From positions 186,001-250,000 of the forward strand of contig NZ_BSTT01000002.1 in the NCBI RefSeq assembly GCF_030269685.1: a stretch of DNA of 64,000 bases, written 5' to 3'. This document shows, one piece after another, positions 8,897 through 19,593 of this stretch. The notes beneath the pieces were generated by a model. The model searched no databases and was not told where the DNA came from. It saw nothing but the letters and a program-made list of their open reading frames with translations. The stretch is from Actinomycetospora sp. NBRC 106378. Its GTDB lineage: Bacteria; Actinomycetota; Actinomycetes; Mycobacteriales; Pseudonocardiaceae. Both the position numbers and the translations under genes were made by a program. How positions within the stretch are numbered: the stretch's first letter is position 1; each line of letters begins with the position of its first letter.

Positions 8897-8937
8897 GAAC
8901 AGCCGGGACCCCGTCACGTCCGGGGTCCCGGCTGTTC
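8897..8937 (+). terminator. Strong hairpin 2 after the IniB-like gene
   Basis: A perfect 16-bp stem (8897-8912 with 8922-8937) with a 9-nt loop is the strongest hairpin in the window. With hairpin 1 it should stop or attenuate most transcripts leaving the IniB-like gene before they reach the dynamin genes. Confidence 0.8.
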
Positions 8938-9018
8938 CCGTATGGGCCCGTGGTTCCTCCGTCCGGGCGTCCGCGTCGCTCCGGCAGGGGCGGGTCGGCG
9001 CGTTAGAGTCGGCCGGAC

Positions 9019-9036
9019 GGACCAGGGGGCTGGTCC
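9019..9036 (+). promoter_or_regulatory. Short hairpin in the leader of the first dynamin gene
   Basis: GGACCAG/CTGGTCC form a perfect 7-bp stem with a GGGG loop, followed by TTCT, 45 nt before the GTG at 9082. A -10-like TAGAGT lies upstream at 9004-9009, so the dynamin pair may have its own promoter with an attenuator-like leader. Confidence 0.35.
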
Positions 9037-9081
9037 TTCTGGGCTGATATTCGAGGGCGGAGACCGACGCGGGGGGCCGAC

Positions 9082-11085
9082 GTGGAGGGGCAGCGACCGG
9101 GACCGGACCGGGACGAGGCGCGCGCGGTCACCGCGCTCGCGGTCCGGGCCGCCTCGGCCTACGGACGCCCCGACCTCGCGGCCGACCTCGGGGCGGCCGC
9201 GGACCGTCTCGCCGACCCCGGTGCCCGCGTGCTCGTCGTGGGGGACTTCAAGCAGGGCAAGAGCTCGCTGGTCTCCGAGCTCGCCGGCGCGGCGGTCTGC
9301 CCGGTGCACGACGACGTCGCCACCCGGCTCCCCACCGTGGTGCGCCACGGCCCGGAACCCGCGGCCGTCCTGGTCGGGACCGACGACGAGGGGACCGAGG
9401 TCCGCCGGCGGGTCGGGACGACCGAGCTGACCGCGGCGGTCACCGGCCGCGCCGTCGACGGCGCCGGGTGGCGCCACGCCGAGGTCGAGCTGCCGGACGG
9501 TCTGGTCGGGGACGGGCTCGTCCTCGTGGACACCCCGGGGGAGGGCGGTCCCCGCTCGGCCCGCGGGCTCGCCGTCCGCGCCGGGTTCCCGGCCGCACAC
9601 GCCGTCGTCGTCGTGACCGACGCATCCCGCGAGCTGACCGCCCCCGAGCTCGACCTGCTGCGCGCCGCGGACCGGCAGTGCGCCACCGTCGTCGTCGCCC
9701 TGACCAGGATCGACCTGCACCCGCGCTGGCGGGAGGTCCGCGACCTGGACCTGCACCACCTGCGCGCCCACGACCTGCCGCAGGTCCGCGTCGTCGGGGT
9801 GTCCGCGTCGCTGGCCGCGCACGCACGCCGGACCGGCGACGACGCCCTGCTCGCAGAGTCCGGGGTACCGGCGCTGGCGGGGCTGCTGCGCGCCGAGGTG
9901 GCCGACCCCGCCGGGGCCCGGCACGCCGTCGCGGTGCTCGACCAGGTCGCCGAGGCCGTCACCGAGTTCTCCGCGGCGCTCGAGGCCGAGCGCGTCGGGT
10001 TGGAGGACCCCGAGCGGGCGGCCGGGATGGCCGCCGAGCTGACCGCGGCCCGCGACCGCGCCGCCGAGCTCCGGGAGCGCAGCGCCCGCTGGCAGCAGAC
10101 GCTGGCCGACGGCGTGACCGACCTCGTCTCGGACATCGACTGGGACCTGCGTGACCGCATCCGGCACGTCGTGCGCGCCGGGGAGGAGGCGCTCGACGCG
10201 GCCGACCCGGCGTCGTCGTGGGACACGTTCGCGCCGTGGTTCACCGAGGAGATCTCGGAGGCGGTCACGACGACGTTCATCTGGGCCGGGGAGCGCACCT
10301 GGCGGCTGGCCGAGCGGGTCGCCGAGCACTTCGCGCTCTCCGGGGACTCGGTGCGCTCGCAACTGCCGGGAGCACCGTCGGTCGTCCCCCCGGGCGCCCA
10401 GGCCCTCGTCGCCGGCCGCCCGGAGCCCCCGGAGTCGCCGCTGGAGCAGACGATGCCCGGCGGGATGGTGGTCCGCGCCGAGCTGCCCGACGTCCCGGGG
10501 ATCGACCTCCCGGAGCTGGAGAAGATCGGCTGGGCGAACGGGCTCGTCGTCGGGATGCGCGGGTCCTACGGCGGGGTGCTCATGGTCGGGATGGTGACGA
10601 CGCTGTCCGGCCTCGCCCTGATCAACCCGTTCTCGGTGGGGGCCGGCGTGCTGCTGGGGTCGAAGACCATCCACGACGAGCGGAAGCGGGCGCTGCAACG
10701 ACGGCGGGCGGAGGCCAAGCAGGCGGTCCGGCGCCACGGTGACGAGGTGCTGCACCTGGCGGGCAAGCGCTCCCGGGACCTGCTGCGCGACGTCCAGCGG
10801 ACACTGCGCGACCACTTCACGGCGCAGGCCGAGTCGCTGGCACGGTCGGTGTCGGAGGCGGTGACCGCGGCGGCCGCGGCCCAGGAGATCGAGAGCGGCC
10901 GGCGGGAGCGGCGCCTGCGCGACGTGCAGGCCGAGCTGGCCCGCGTCGAGCTGCTCGCCGGTCGGGTCGCGACGTGCCGGGCGGGATTCGTCGCCGCCCT
11001 GCAGCGTGCGGGGAACCCTCGTGCCACACGAGCGCCCGGATCCTCCCCTCACGACCGCGCGCTCACCGGAAGCGGTGTCGCATGA
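9082..11085 (+). CDS. iniA: Dynamin-like GTPase, IniA type
   Basis: 667 residues, close to mycobacterial IniA (about 640). The GTPase domain shows a P-loop GDFKQGKSS (residues 54-62), G3 VDTPGEG (about 150) and G4 TRID (about 209). A long helical region follows, including a Gly/Val-rich hydrophobic patch (about 480-540) that could act as the membrane paddle, and then a charged coiled-coil C-terminus. Bacterial dynamins bind and remodel the inner membrane; IniA is linked to tolerance of cell-wall drugs. It ends in ATGA, overlapping the next dynamin gene, as expected for partners acting together. Confidence 0.85.
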   Translation: MEGQRPGPDRDEARAVTALAVRAASAYGRPDLAADLGAAADRLADPGARVLVVGDFKQGKSSLVSELAGAAVCPVHDDVATRLPTVVRHGPEPAAVLVGTDDEGTEVRRRVGTTELTAAVTGRAVDGAGWRHAEVELPDGLVGDGLVLVDTPGEGGPRSARGLAVRAGFPAAHAVVVVTDASRELTAPELDLLRAADRQCATVVVALTRIDLHPRWREVRDLDLHHLRAHDLPQVRVVGVSASLAAHARRTGDDALLAESGVPALAGLLRAEVADPAGARHAVAVLDQVAEAVTEFSAALEAERVGLEDPERAAGMAAELTAARDRAAELRERSARWQQTLADGVTDLVSDIDWDLRDRIRHVVRAGEEALDAADPASSWDTFAPWFTEEISEAVTTTFIWAGERTWRLAERVAEHFALSGDSVRSQLPGAPSVVPPGAQALVAGRPEPPESPLEQTMPGGMVVRAELPDVPGIDLPELEKIGWANGLVVGMRGSYGGVLMVGMVTTLSGLALINPFSVGAGVLLGSKTIHDERKRALQRRRAEAKQAVRRHGDEVLHLAGKRSRDLLRDVQRTLRDHFTAQAESLARSVSEAVTAAAAAQEIESGRRERRLRDVQAELARVELLAGRVATCRAGFVAALQRAGNPRATRAPGSSPHDRALTGSGVA

Positions 11086-12623
11086 GCCGCCTCCTCGACG
11101 AGACGCGCGGCGTCCTCGACCACGCGATCACCGTCCTCGCGGGCGACCCCCACGCCGTCGCCACCCTCACCGCACACCGGGCACGGCTCGGCGGACCCCT
11201 GCGGGTGGCGCTCGCGGGGTCGATCAAGACCGGCAAGTCGACGTTGCTCAACGCGCTGGTCGGCGAGCAGATCGCGCCGACCGGCGTGGGGGAGTGCACC
11301 CGGGTCACCACCCACTACGCCGACGGCCCGAGCCCCCGCATCGGCGTGACCTACCGCGGCACCCGTCGGGACGCCGACCCCGTCGAGCTGCCCGCCCTGC
11401 ACCGCCGTGGCTCCCTCGTGATCGAGACCGAGCGGCTCGACCTCGCCCGGGTCGCCGCCCTGCACGTCGACTGGCCCACCCAGCACCTGCGCGACGTCAC
11501 GCTCATCGACACCCCGGGCGTCGACTCGGCGGTCACCCGCAGCGTGTGGGGGCAGCCGGACGCCGACGACTCCACCCCCATCGACGCCGTCGTGCACCTC
11601 GTGCGCCACCTGCACGAGCCCGACGTCGCCTTCCTCGAGTCCTACGGCGACCGTGTCGCGGAGAACGTCGGCGCCGCCGGCACGCTCGTGGTGCTCTCCC
11701 GCGCCGACGAGGTCGGGGGCGGCCGCGTCGACGCGGTGATGGCCGCCCAGCAGGTCGCCCGCCGCTACCGCACCGATCCGGCCCTGCGTCCGTGGTGCGC
11801 CACGACGACGACCGTCGCGGGCCTCGTCGCCGAGACCGCCCGCACCCTGCGCGGCGTGGAGTTCACCGCGCTGCGCACCCTGGCCCGCCTCGACCGCGCG
11901 GAGCTCGACGCCCAGCTGCTGACCGCCGACCGCTTCGTGGCGGCGTCCGGGGTGCTGCCGTCCGGGACGCGGCTGGCCCTGCTCGACCGGTTCGGCCTGT
12001 TCGGGGTCCGGCTCGCCACCTCCCTGCTGCGCCGCGGCGTCGACGACTCCGCCGCGCTGGCCGCCGAGCTCGCGCGCCGCAGCGGCCTGGACGAGCTCCG
12101 CGACATCCTCGCGACGCGTTTCCTCGCCCGCCGCGACGTCTTCCAGGCCCGCTCGGCCCTGCTCGCCGTCGACCGTCTCCTCGCGCGGGCCCGGAACGCC
12201 CCGACCGCGGGCGGGCCGTCGCGGCCGTCCCCGGTACCGCGCCCGGCACCGGCCGGTCTCGCCGCGCTCGCCGAGGACGTGGAGCGGGTGCGGGCGGGTG
12301 CCCACGGGATCGTCGAGCTGGACACCCTCACCCGGCTGCGCCGCCGTCCGCTCGACGTCCCCGGCCGCGGCGCCGGGCTGAGCGCGGAGGCCGAGCGCCT
12401 GCTGGGCGACCAGGGCCCGTCGGCGTCCGCCCGGCTCGGGGTGGCCGAGGAGACCGGGGCGGGGGAGCTGCGGGCCGTGGCCCTCGCCGCGCTGGGGCGC
12501 TGGCGCGGGCACGCCGAGAACCCGCTCGCCGACCCGGACACCGTGGAGACCGTGCAGGTCGTCCTCCGCTCCCTCGAGGGGATGCTCGCCGAGCTCCCGC
12601 GCCCGGTGCCCGTCGGCGTCTGA
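11082..12623 (+). CDS. iniC: Dynamin-like GTPase, IniC type
   Basis: 513 residues, close to mycobacterial IniC (about 493). P-loop AGSIKTGKST (46-54), G3 IDTPGVDS (about 142) and G4 SRAD (about 205) are clear. The C-terminal half is helical and has no obvious transmembrane span. The ATG at 11082 shares four bases with the preceding stop, so the two GTPases are probably made in similar amounts and may form a heteromer. An in-frame upstream extension to 10974 lies inside the previous gene and has no supporting ribosome-binding site. Confidence 0.84.
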   Translation: MSRLLDETRGVLDHAITVLAGDPHAVATLTAHRARLGGPLRVALAGSIKTGKSTLLNALVGEQIAPTGVGECTRVTTHYADGPSPRIGVTYRGTRRDADPVELPALHRRGSLVIETERLDLARVAALHVDWPTQHLRDVTLIDTPGVDSAVTRSVWGQPDADDSTPIDAVVHLVRHLHEPDVAFLESYGDRVAENVGAAGTLVVLSRADEVGGGRVDAVMAAQQVARRYRTDPALRPWCATTTTVAGLVAETARTLRGVEFTALRTLARLDRAELDAQLLTADRFVAASGVLPSGTRLALLDRFGLFGVRLATSLLRRGVDDSAALAAELARRSGLDELRDILATRFLARRDVFQARSALLAVDRLLARARNAPTAGGPSRPSPVPRPAPAGLAALAEDVERVRAGAHGIVELDTLTRLRRRPLDVPGRGAGLSAEAERLLGDQGPSASARLGVAEETGAGELRAVALAALGRWRGHAENPLADPDTVETVQVVLRSLEGMLAELPRPVPVGV

Positions 12624-12663
12624 CCCGGGCGCGACGCGCTGCCGACCCCCGACGTGGCGCGCT

Positions 12664-12682
12664 GCTGACGTCCGGCGTCAGC
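12664..12682 (+). terminator. Hairpin after the dynamin operon
   Basis: GCTGACG/CGTCAGC form a 7-bp perfect stem with a 5-nt loop, 40 nt after the second dynamin stop and before the hrcA promoter region. Confidence 0.5.
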
Positions 12683-12769
12683 GGTGGGTCACGGCTGACG
12701 GCCGGGCGGCGGGAGGAATCCTGAGTCGACCGCGCTCACGGCCGTCCCACCCGGGACCCACGTCTCGCC

Positions 12770-12775
12770 TACGAT
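12770..12775 (+). promoter_or_regulatory. Candidate -10 box for hrcA
   Basis: TACGAT lies 40 nt upstream of the hrcA ATG. No CIRCE operator (TTAGCACTC-N9-GAGTGCTAA) is present between 12624 and 12815, so the hrcA-dnaJ operon does not look self-repressed through CIRCE. Confidence 0.4.
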
Positions 12776-12815
12776 GGGATGTCGGGTTCTCGAACAGCGT
12801 GGGGAGGTCGACGAC

Positions 12816-13835
12816 ATGAACGCCGAGGAACGCCGCATCGCGGTACTCCGCGCGATCGTGGCCGACTTCGTCGCCACCAACGAACCCGTCGGCTCCAAGG
12901 GCATCGTCGACCGGCACAACCTGGGCGTCTCCAGCGCCACGGTCCGCAACGACATGGCCGCCCTGGAGGACGAGGGCTACATCATCCAGCCCCACACCAG
13001 CGCCGGCCGGATCCCCACCGACAAGGGCTACCGCCTGTTCGTCGACCGGCTCTCGCAGGTCAAGCCGCTCTCGGCCGCCGAGAAGAAAGCGATCGCGACG
13101 TTCCTCGACGGCGCGGTCGACCTCGACGACGTGCTCCGACGCAGCGTGCGGCTGCTGGCCCAGCTCACGCGCCAGGTGGCGGTGGTGCAGTACCCGACGC
13201 TGACGCGGTCGACGGTGCGCCACCTCGAAATCGTGAGCCTCACCCCGGCGCGCCTGATGCTCGTGCTGATCACCGACACGGGCCGGGTCGACCAGCGGGT
13301 CGTCGACCTCGGCGACGTGCTCTCCGACGAGGACGTCGCCCGCCTGCGCGCGCTGTTGAACCAGGCCCTCGTCGGGAAGCCCCTGATGACGGCCGCCGCC
13401 GCGGTCGCGACCCTGCCCGAGGAGGCGTCCGACCTGCGTACCGTGGTCACCACGGTGAGCGCGGTGCTGGTCGAGGCGCTGGTGGAGCATCCCGAGGAGC
13501 GGCTCGTGCTCGGTGGCACCGCCAACCTCGCCCGGCAGGGCGCCGACGCCGCCTCCCTGCGCGGGGTGCTCGAGGCGCTCGAGGAGCAGGTGGTGGTGCT
13601 GCGTCTGCTCGCCGCCTCCAACGACCCGGCGCAGGTCACCGTGCGCATCGGTGAGGAGAACGAGGCCGAGGACCTGTTCGCCACCTCGACGATCTCCATC
13701 GGTTACGGCCCGGTGTCCGCACCGGCGCTCGGCGGGATGGGCGTCGTCGGACCGACCCGGATGGACTACCCGAGCACGATCGCGGCGGTGCGGGCCGTCG
13801 CGCGGTACGTCGGCGAGATCGTCGGCGGACGCTGA
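12816..13835 (+). CDS. hrcA: Heat-inducible transcription repressor HrcA
   Basis: 339 residues. The N-terminal winged helix ([20 protein letters not shown] ... [13 protein letters not shown]) and the dimerisation/GAF-like core ([20 protein letters not shown]) are typical of HrcA, which represses groE-type chaperone genes by binding CIRCE. ATG 12816 follows GGGGAGG by 8 nt and gives the family's usual N-terminus; an upstream in-frame start at 12774 lacks a ribosome-binding site. dnaJ follows 45 nt downstream, the standard actinobacterial pairing. Confidence 0.96.
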   Translation: MNAEERRIAVLRAIVADFVATNEPVGSKGIVDRHNLGVSSATVRNDMAALEDEGYIIQPHTSAGRIPTDKGYRLFVDRLSQVKPLSAAEKKAIATFLDGAVDLDDVLRRSVRLLAQLTRQVAVVQYPTLTRSTVRHLEIVSLTPARLMLVLITDTGRVDQRVVDLGDVLSDEDVARLRALLNQALVGKPLMTAAAAVATLPEEASDLRTVVTTVSAVLVEALVEHPEERLVLGGTANLARQGADAASLRGVLEALEEQVVVLRLLAASNDPAQVTVRIGEENEAEDLFATSTISIGYGPVSAPALGGMGVVGPTRMDYPSTIAAVRAVARYVGEIVGGR

Positions 13836-13880
13836 CCGGAACGCTCCCCAGAACCAACGGATCAAGGACGACATCGGACT

Positions 13881-15023
13881 GTGGCCACGGACTACTACGA
13901 CATCCTCGGCGTGAGCCGGGAGGCCGACGACGCGGAGATCCGCCGGGCGTACCGGAAGCTCGCCCGCGAACTGCACCCCGACGTGAACCCCGACGCCGCG
14001 GAGCGGTTCCAGCAGGTCAAGAGCGCCTACGAGGTGCTCTCCGACCCGGAGAAGCGCCGCATCGTCGACCTCGGCGGCGACCCGAACGCCACGGCGGGCT
14101 CGGGCATGGGCGGCGGGTTCGGCGGCGCCGGCTTCGGCGGGCTCGGCGACATCATGGACGCCTTCTTCGGCGCGGCCGGGGGCGGCGGACGCGGCCCGCG
14201 CGGGCGCGTGCAGCCCGGCGAGGACGCCCTGATCCGCATCGACCTCACCCTCGAGGAGTGCGCGGCCGGGGTCGCGCGCGAGCTGACGGTCGACACCGCG
14301 GTGCTCTGCGAGCGCTGCCAGGGCGGCGGCGCGGAGGCCGGGTCGCACCCGATCCCCTGCGACACCTGCGGCGGGCGCGGCGAGATCCAGAACGTGCAGC
14401 GCAGCTTCATCGGCCAGGTCGTCACGGCCCGGCCGTGCCCGGTCTGTCGCGGCCTCGGCGAGATCATCCCGAACCCGTGCCAGCAGTGCGGCGGCGACGG
14501 CAGGGTCCGGGCGCGGCGCACCGTCACCGTGCAGGTGCCCCCGGGCGTCGGCGACGGCATGCGGATCCGGATGGCCGGGCAGGGCGAGGTCGGGCCCGGC
14601 GGCGGTCCGGCCGGCAACCTGTACGTCGAGGTCACCGAGGCCCCGCACGAGTACTTCGAGCGCGACGGGGTCGACCTGCACTGCCACGTCAGCCTCCCGA
14701 TGACGGCGGCGGCGCTGGGCACCACGCTGCGCCAGCGCACCCTCGAGGGCGACGAGGAGCTGCACATCGACCCGGGCACGCAGCCCGGCACCGTGCACAC
14801 CCTGCGCGGCAAGGGCATGCCGCGGCTGCGCTCGTCCGGGCGCACCGACGGCCGCGGGGACCTGCTCGTGCACCTCGACGTGGCGGTCCCCGAGAAGCTC
14901 GACGCCCGCCAGACCGAGCTGCTGCGCGAGCTCGCGGCGCTGCGCGGCGAGGAGCAGCCGGAGTACGCGGGCCAGGGCCGCAACGGGCTGTTCGGTCGGC
15001 GCAAGGCGGGGCGCCCCCGGTGA
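13881..15023 (+). CDS. dnaJ: Chaperone protein DnaJ (DnaJ2 type)
   Basis: 380 residues. J-domain with HPD (ELHPDVNP) at about residue 33, a Gly/Phe region ([14 protein letters not shown]), four CxxCxGxG zinc repeats ([32 protein letters not shown]) and two C-terminal substrate-binding barrels. It stimulates DnaK ATPase and holds unfolded clients. Its place directly after hrcA identifies it as the second actinobacterial DnaJ rather than the one in a dnaK-grpE operon. GTG start. Confidence 0.96.
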   Translation: MATDYYDILGVSREADDAEIRRAYRKLARELHPDVNPDAAERFQQVKSAYEVLSDPEKRRIVDLGGDPNATAGSGMGGGFGGAGFGGLGDIMDAFFGAAGGGGRGPRGRVQPGEDALIRIDLTLEECAAGVARELTVDTAVLCERCQGGGAEAGSHPIPCDTCGGRGEIQNVQRSFIGQVVTARPCPVCRGLGEIIPNPCQQCGGDGRVRARRTVTVQVPPGVGDGMRIRMAGQGEVGPGGGPAGNLYVEVTEAPHEYFERDGVDLHCHVSLPMTAAALGTTLRQRTLEGDEELHIDPGTQPGTVHTLRGKGMPRLRSSGRTDGRGDLLVHLDVAVPEKLDARQTELLRELAALRGEEQPEYAGQGRNGLFGRRKAGRPR

Positions 15024-15037
15024 CGTCCACCCTCTCG

Positions 15038-15092
15038 TGGCAGGAAAGCGTCGTCGCTGCCGCTCGACGACGGCAACGACGCTTTCCTGCCA
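15038..15092. repeat. Palindromic repeat family B, copy 1
   Basis: TGGCAGGAAAGCGTCGT (15038-15054) and its exact reverse complement (15076-15092) are separated by 21 nt that also partly pair. It fills the gap between dnaJ and rsmE. The same 16-17-nt unit recurs downstream of era at 23781. Confidence 0.85.
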
Positions 15093-15099
15093 TCTCGTC

Positions 15100-15849
15100 G
15101 TGAGCCGGGCGGACTGGACCCGTCCGGCGCTCTTCCTCGTGGAGGCGATCCCGACGACGGGTGCGGCGGTCACCCTCGAGGGCCCCGAGGGTCGGCACGC
15201 GGCCGACGTGAAGCGGGTGACGGTCGGCGAGGTGATCCTCGTGGGCGACGGCGCGGGCACCCGGGCGCGCGCGACCGTCACCGCGGTCGGCAAGGGACGG
15301 GTGACGGCGGAGGTCGACGAGATCCGCACCGACCCGCCGTCGGGAACCCGCCTGGTCCTGGCGCAGGCCCTGGCCAAGGGTGACCGCGGGGAGCTGGCCG
15401 TCGAGACCGCGACCGAGGCGGGCATCGACGCCGTCATCCCGTGGCGGGCGGAACGCTGCGTAACGCGGTGGGACGACGGGCCGCGCGGGGCGAAGCAGCT
15501 GGCGCGCTGGCGGTCGAGCGTCACGGAGGCGGCGAAGCAGGCGCGGCGGGCGTGGGTCCCCGAGGTCACCGCGCCGCTGACGACGAACCAGCTCGCCCAG
15601 CGCCTCGAAGGTGTCACCGGACTGCTCCTGGAGGCGACGGCGGAGGTGTCGGTGGCGGACGTGGCGCTGGGCGGCGAGGTCGTGCTGCTCGTGGGGCCGG
15701 AGGGCGGGGTCACGGAGGCCGAGACCGCGCGGCTGGTGGCGGCGGGCGCGACGCCCGTGCGCCTCGGCCCGGACGTGCTGCGGACCTCGACGGCGGCCGC
15801 GGTCGCCCTCGGAGCGCTCGGGATGCGGACCGGACGGTGGGAGGCGTGA
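15100..15849 (+). CDS. rsmE: 16S rRNA (uracil1498-N3)-methyltransferase RsmE
   Basis: 249 residues. A PUA-like N-terminus (RPALFLVEAIP ... EGPEGRHAADVKRVTVGE) precedes a SPOUT-class methyltransferase domain with the knot motifs LLVGPEGGVTEAE and RLGPDVLRTSTAAAVAL. It methylates N3 of U1498 in 16S rRNA. GTG 15100 is preferred; the frame opens 63 nt earlier but that extension is translated repeat B. The stop overlaps the next start by one base (TGATG). Confidence 0.94.
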   Translation: MSRADWTRPALFLVEAIPTTGAAVTLEGPEGRHAADVKRVTVGEVILVGDGAGTRARATVTAVGKGRVTAEVDEIRTDPPSGTRLVLAQALAKGDRGELAVETATEAGIDAVIPWRAERCVTRWDDGPRGAKQLARWRSSVTEAAKQARRAWVPEVTAPLTTNQLAQRLEGVTGLLLEATAEVSVADVALGGEVVLLVGPEGGVTEAETARLVAAGATPVRLGPDVLRTSTAAAVALGALGMRTGRWEA

Positions 15850-16754
15850 TGGCCCGTCGGAGCCTGCTCGCCGCGCTGGGCCTCACGGGGTTGCTGGCCG
15901 CGTGCTCGACGAGCCCCGCCGGCACCACCCCCGCCCCGCGCCCGGGCACCCCGGAGCCCGTCCCGCTGCGCTACGGCCCGGACCCGTCGCAGTACGCGGT
16001 GCTCCACCTGCCCCCGGGCGACCCGGGGGAGGGGCCGGAGGGCGCGCTGCCCGTCGTCGTGGTCATCCACGGCGGGTACTGGCGCTCAGCCTACGGCCTC
16101 GAGCTCGGCACGCCGCTCGCCGTCGACCTGACGAACGCGGACGTGGCGGCCCTGAACGTGGAGTACCGGCGGGTCGGCGACGGCGGCGGGTTCCCGGCCA
16201 CCCTCACCGACGTCGCGGCGGCGATCGACCTGCTCGCCACGCAGGGCGTCGAGACCGCCCGGCGGGCCGGCCGGGAGCTGGACCTGCGCTCCGTCGTGCT
16301 CCTCGGCCACTCGGCAGGCGGGCAGCTGGCGGCCTGGGCGGCGTCGCGGCCGCGGCTGCAGGCACCGGCGCCCGGGGCGGACCCGGTGGTCGTGCCGAAG
16401 GGCGTCGTGTCGCAGGCCGGGGTGCTCGACCTCGTCGCCGCGGCCCAGCAGAACCTGGGCGGCGGGGCCGTCCTGGACCTGCTCGGCGGCGACCCCGTGA
16501 GTCAGGCCGCCCGCTACGCCGTCGCCTCCCCGACGGCGCTGGTGCCGGCGTCGTGCCCGGTCGTGGCGGTGCACGGGACCGCCGACGACACCGTCCCGAT
16601 CGACCAGTCGCGCCGCTACGTCGCGGCGGCGACGGCGGTCCGGGGGCAGGCCCGGCTCGTCGAGCTGCCCGGTGTCGACCACTTCCAGCTCATCGACCCG
16701 GCCGCGCCCGCCTGGCAGACGGTCCGCGAGGAGACGCTCGGCCTGCTGCGCTGA
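15849..16754 (+). CDS. Alpha/beta hydrolase lipoprotein (HGGYW type)
   Basis: 301 residues beginning with a lipoprotein signal (MARRSLLAALGLTGLLAAC), lipobox LLAAC with Cys19. The mature part has the oxyanion motif HGGYW, nucleophile GHSAGG, Asp in HGTADDTVP and His in GVDHFQLID. HGGxW is typical of kynurenine formamidase and related BD-FAE/esterase families, but secretion as a lipoprotein argues against a role in tryptophan catabolism. Linked by a 1-nt overlap to rsmE. The substrate is not predictable. Confidence 0.82.
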   Translation: MARRSLLAALGLTGLLAACSTSPAGTTPAPRPGTPEPVPLRYGPDPSQYAVLHLPPGDPGEGPEGALPVVVVIHGGYWRSAYGLELGTPLAVDLTNADVAALNVEYRRVGDGGGFPATLTDVAAAIDLLATQGVETARRAGRELDLRSVVLLGHSAGGQLAAWAASRPRLQAPAPGADPVVVPKGVVSQAGVLDLVAAAQQNLGGGAVLDLLGGDPVSQAARYAVASPTALVPASCPVVAVHGTADDTVPIDQSRRYVAAATAVRGQARLVELPGVDHFQLIDPAAPAWQTVREETLGLLR

Positions 16755-16783
16755 AAACCGGTGGCGGGTCCTGACGGCGGGTG

Positions 16784-16811
16784 TACCGTCGCCTCCATCA
16801 TGGAGCTCTGA
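16784..16811 (+). promoter_or_regulatory. Candidate promoter and three-codon upstream ORF before the ABC-F gene
   Basis: TACCGT (16784-16789) is followed 11 nt later by ATG GAG CTC TGA (16800-16811), a possible near-leaderless MEL mini-ORF. The ABC-F start lies 70 nt further on. Antibiotic-resistance ABC-F genes are often controlled by translated leaders, so this is a plausible attenuator, but no clear competing stems were identified. Confidence 0.3.
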
Positions 16812-16880
16812 CGACGCCTCGACCCATCGCTGCGGCCATCGCCCGGCGGGGTCCTCGCCCTCCGATCCCGGAGTGTCGTC

Positions 16881-18503
<1,623 letters not shown>

Positions 18504-18543
18504 ACTGATTCACGCACGCATCACCGCACGGGGAGCACGCATC

Positions 18544-19593
18544 CTGAGTCCCACGTCCACCGACTCGTCCGGCGAGTCGCGCATCGTCGTCCCCGAGTCC
18601 GCGCTGCTCGCGCTGTTGGGCAAGCGTGACGAGAACCTCCGCGAGGCCGAGGACCTGCTCGACGCCGACGTCCACGTCCGCGGCAACGAGCTGACCCTCA
18701 CCGGCGCCCCGCCCGACGTGGCGTTCGCCGAGCGGGTCTTCGCCGAGCTGGTCGTCCTGGCCAGCCGGGGCCAGCAGATCGACCCCGACGCCGTCCGGCG
18801 CACCGTCCGCATGCTCGGCGACGACGCGGCCGAGTCGGCGTCGCCGGCCGAGGTGCTGAGCCTCGACATCCTGTCGCGGCGCGGACGCACCATCCGGCCG
18901 AAGACGCTCAACCAGAAGCGCTACGTCGACGCGATCGACGTCAACACCATCGTCTTCGGGATCGGCCCGGCCGGCACCGGCAAGACGTACCTGGCCATGG
19001 CGAAGGCCGTGCAGGCGCTGCAGGCCAAGCAGGTCACCCGGATCATCCTCACCCGGCCGGCCGTCGAGGCGGGGGAGCGGCTCGGGTTCCTGCCCGGGAC
19101 GCTCTCGGAGAAGATCGACCCGTACCTGCGCCCGCTCTACGACGCGCTGAACGACATGATGGACACCGAGTCGGTGCCCAAGCTGATCGCGTCGGGCACG
19201 ATCGAGATCGCGCCGCTGGCCTACATGCGCGGCCGGTCGCTCAACAACGCCTTCATCATCCTCGACGAGGCCCAGAACACCACGCCGGAACAGATGAAGA
19301 TGTTCCTGACGCGGCTCGGGTACGACTCGAAGATCGTCGTCACCGGCGACGTCACGCAGGTGGACCTGCCCGGCGGGCAGACGTCCGGCCTGCAGGTCGT
19401 CCGCGAGATCCTCGACGGCGTCGACGACGTGTACTTCAGCGAGCTGACCAGCGCGGACGTGGTGCGGCACCGCCTCGTCGCGGAGATCATCGACGCCTAC
19501 GGCCGGTGGGACGCGCGGCAGAGCGAGGGGCCCAAGGCCGTGCCGCCGCGCAACGGACCGCCGCAGAATCGTCGGGAACGGCGGAACCGCTAG
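18544..19593 (+). CDS. phoH: PhoH-family protein (KH-linked ATPase)
   Basis: PhoH ATPase with Walker A GPAGTGKTY (about residue 140) and Walker B FIILDEAQN (about 237), preceded by a KH-like N-terminal part. Family members begin well before the first ATG/GTG/TTG in frame (TTG 18616), because the conserved block SRIVVPESALLALLG lies upstream of it. The only candidate with a good ribosome-binding site is CTG 18544 (GGGGAG 8 nt upstream), giving about 349 residues. The CTG start is inferred. Directly abuts ybeY; phoH-ybeY pairs are linked to rRNA/RNA processing. Confidence 0.85.
   Translation: MSPTSTDSSGESRIVVPESALLALLGKRDENLREAEDLLDADVHVRGNELTLTGAPPDVAFAERVFAELVVLASRGQQIDPDAVRRTVRMLGDDAAESASPAEVLSLDILSRRGRTIRPKTLNQKRYVDAIDVNTIVFGIGPAGTGKTYLAMAKAVQALQAKQVTRIILTRPAVEAGERLGFLPGTLSEKIDPYLRPLYDALNDMMDTESVPKLIASGTIEIAPLAYMRGRSLNNAFIILDEAQNTTPEQMKMFLTRLGYDSKIVVTGDVTQVDLPGGQTSGLQVVREILDGVDDVYFSELTSADVVRHRLVAEIIDAYGRWDARQSEGPKAVPPRNGPPQNRRERRNR

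Noticed and set aside
12624..13880. CIRCE operator at hrcA-dnaJ
   Set aside because: No TTAGCACTC or GAGTGCTAA half-site is present.
12678..16070. Minus-strand open frame of 1130 codons covering hrcA-dnaJ-rsmE
   Set aside because: High-G+C shadow; the opposite strand encodes three complete, recognised housekeeping proteins.
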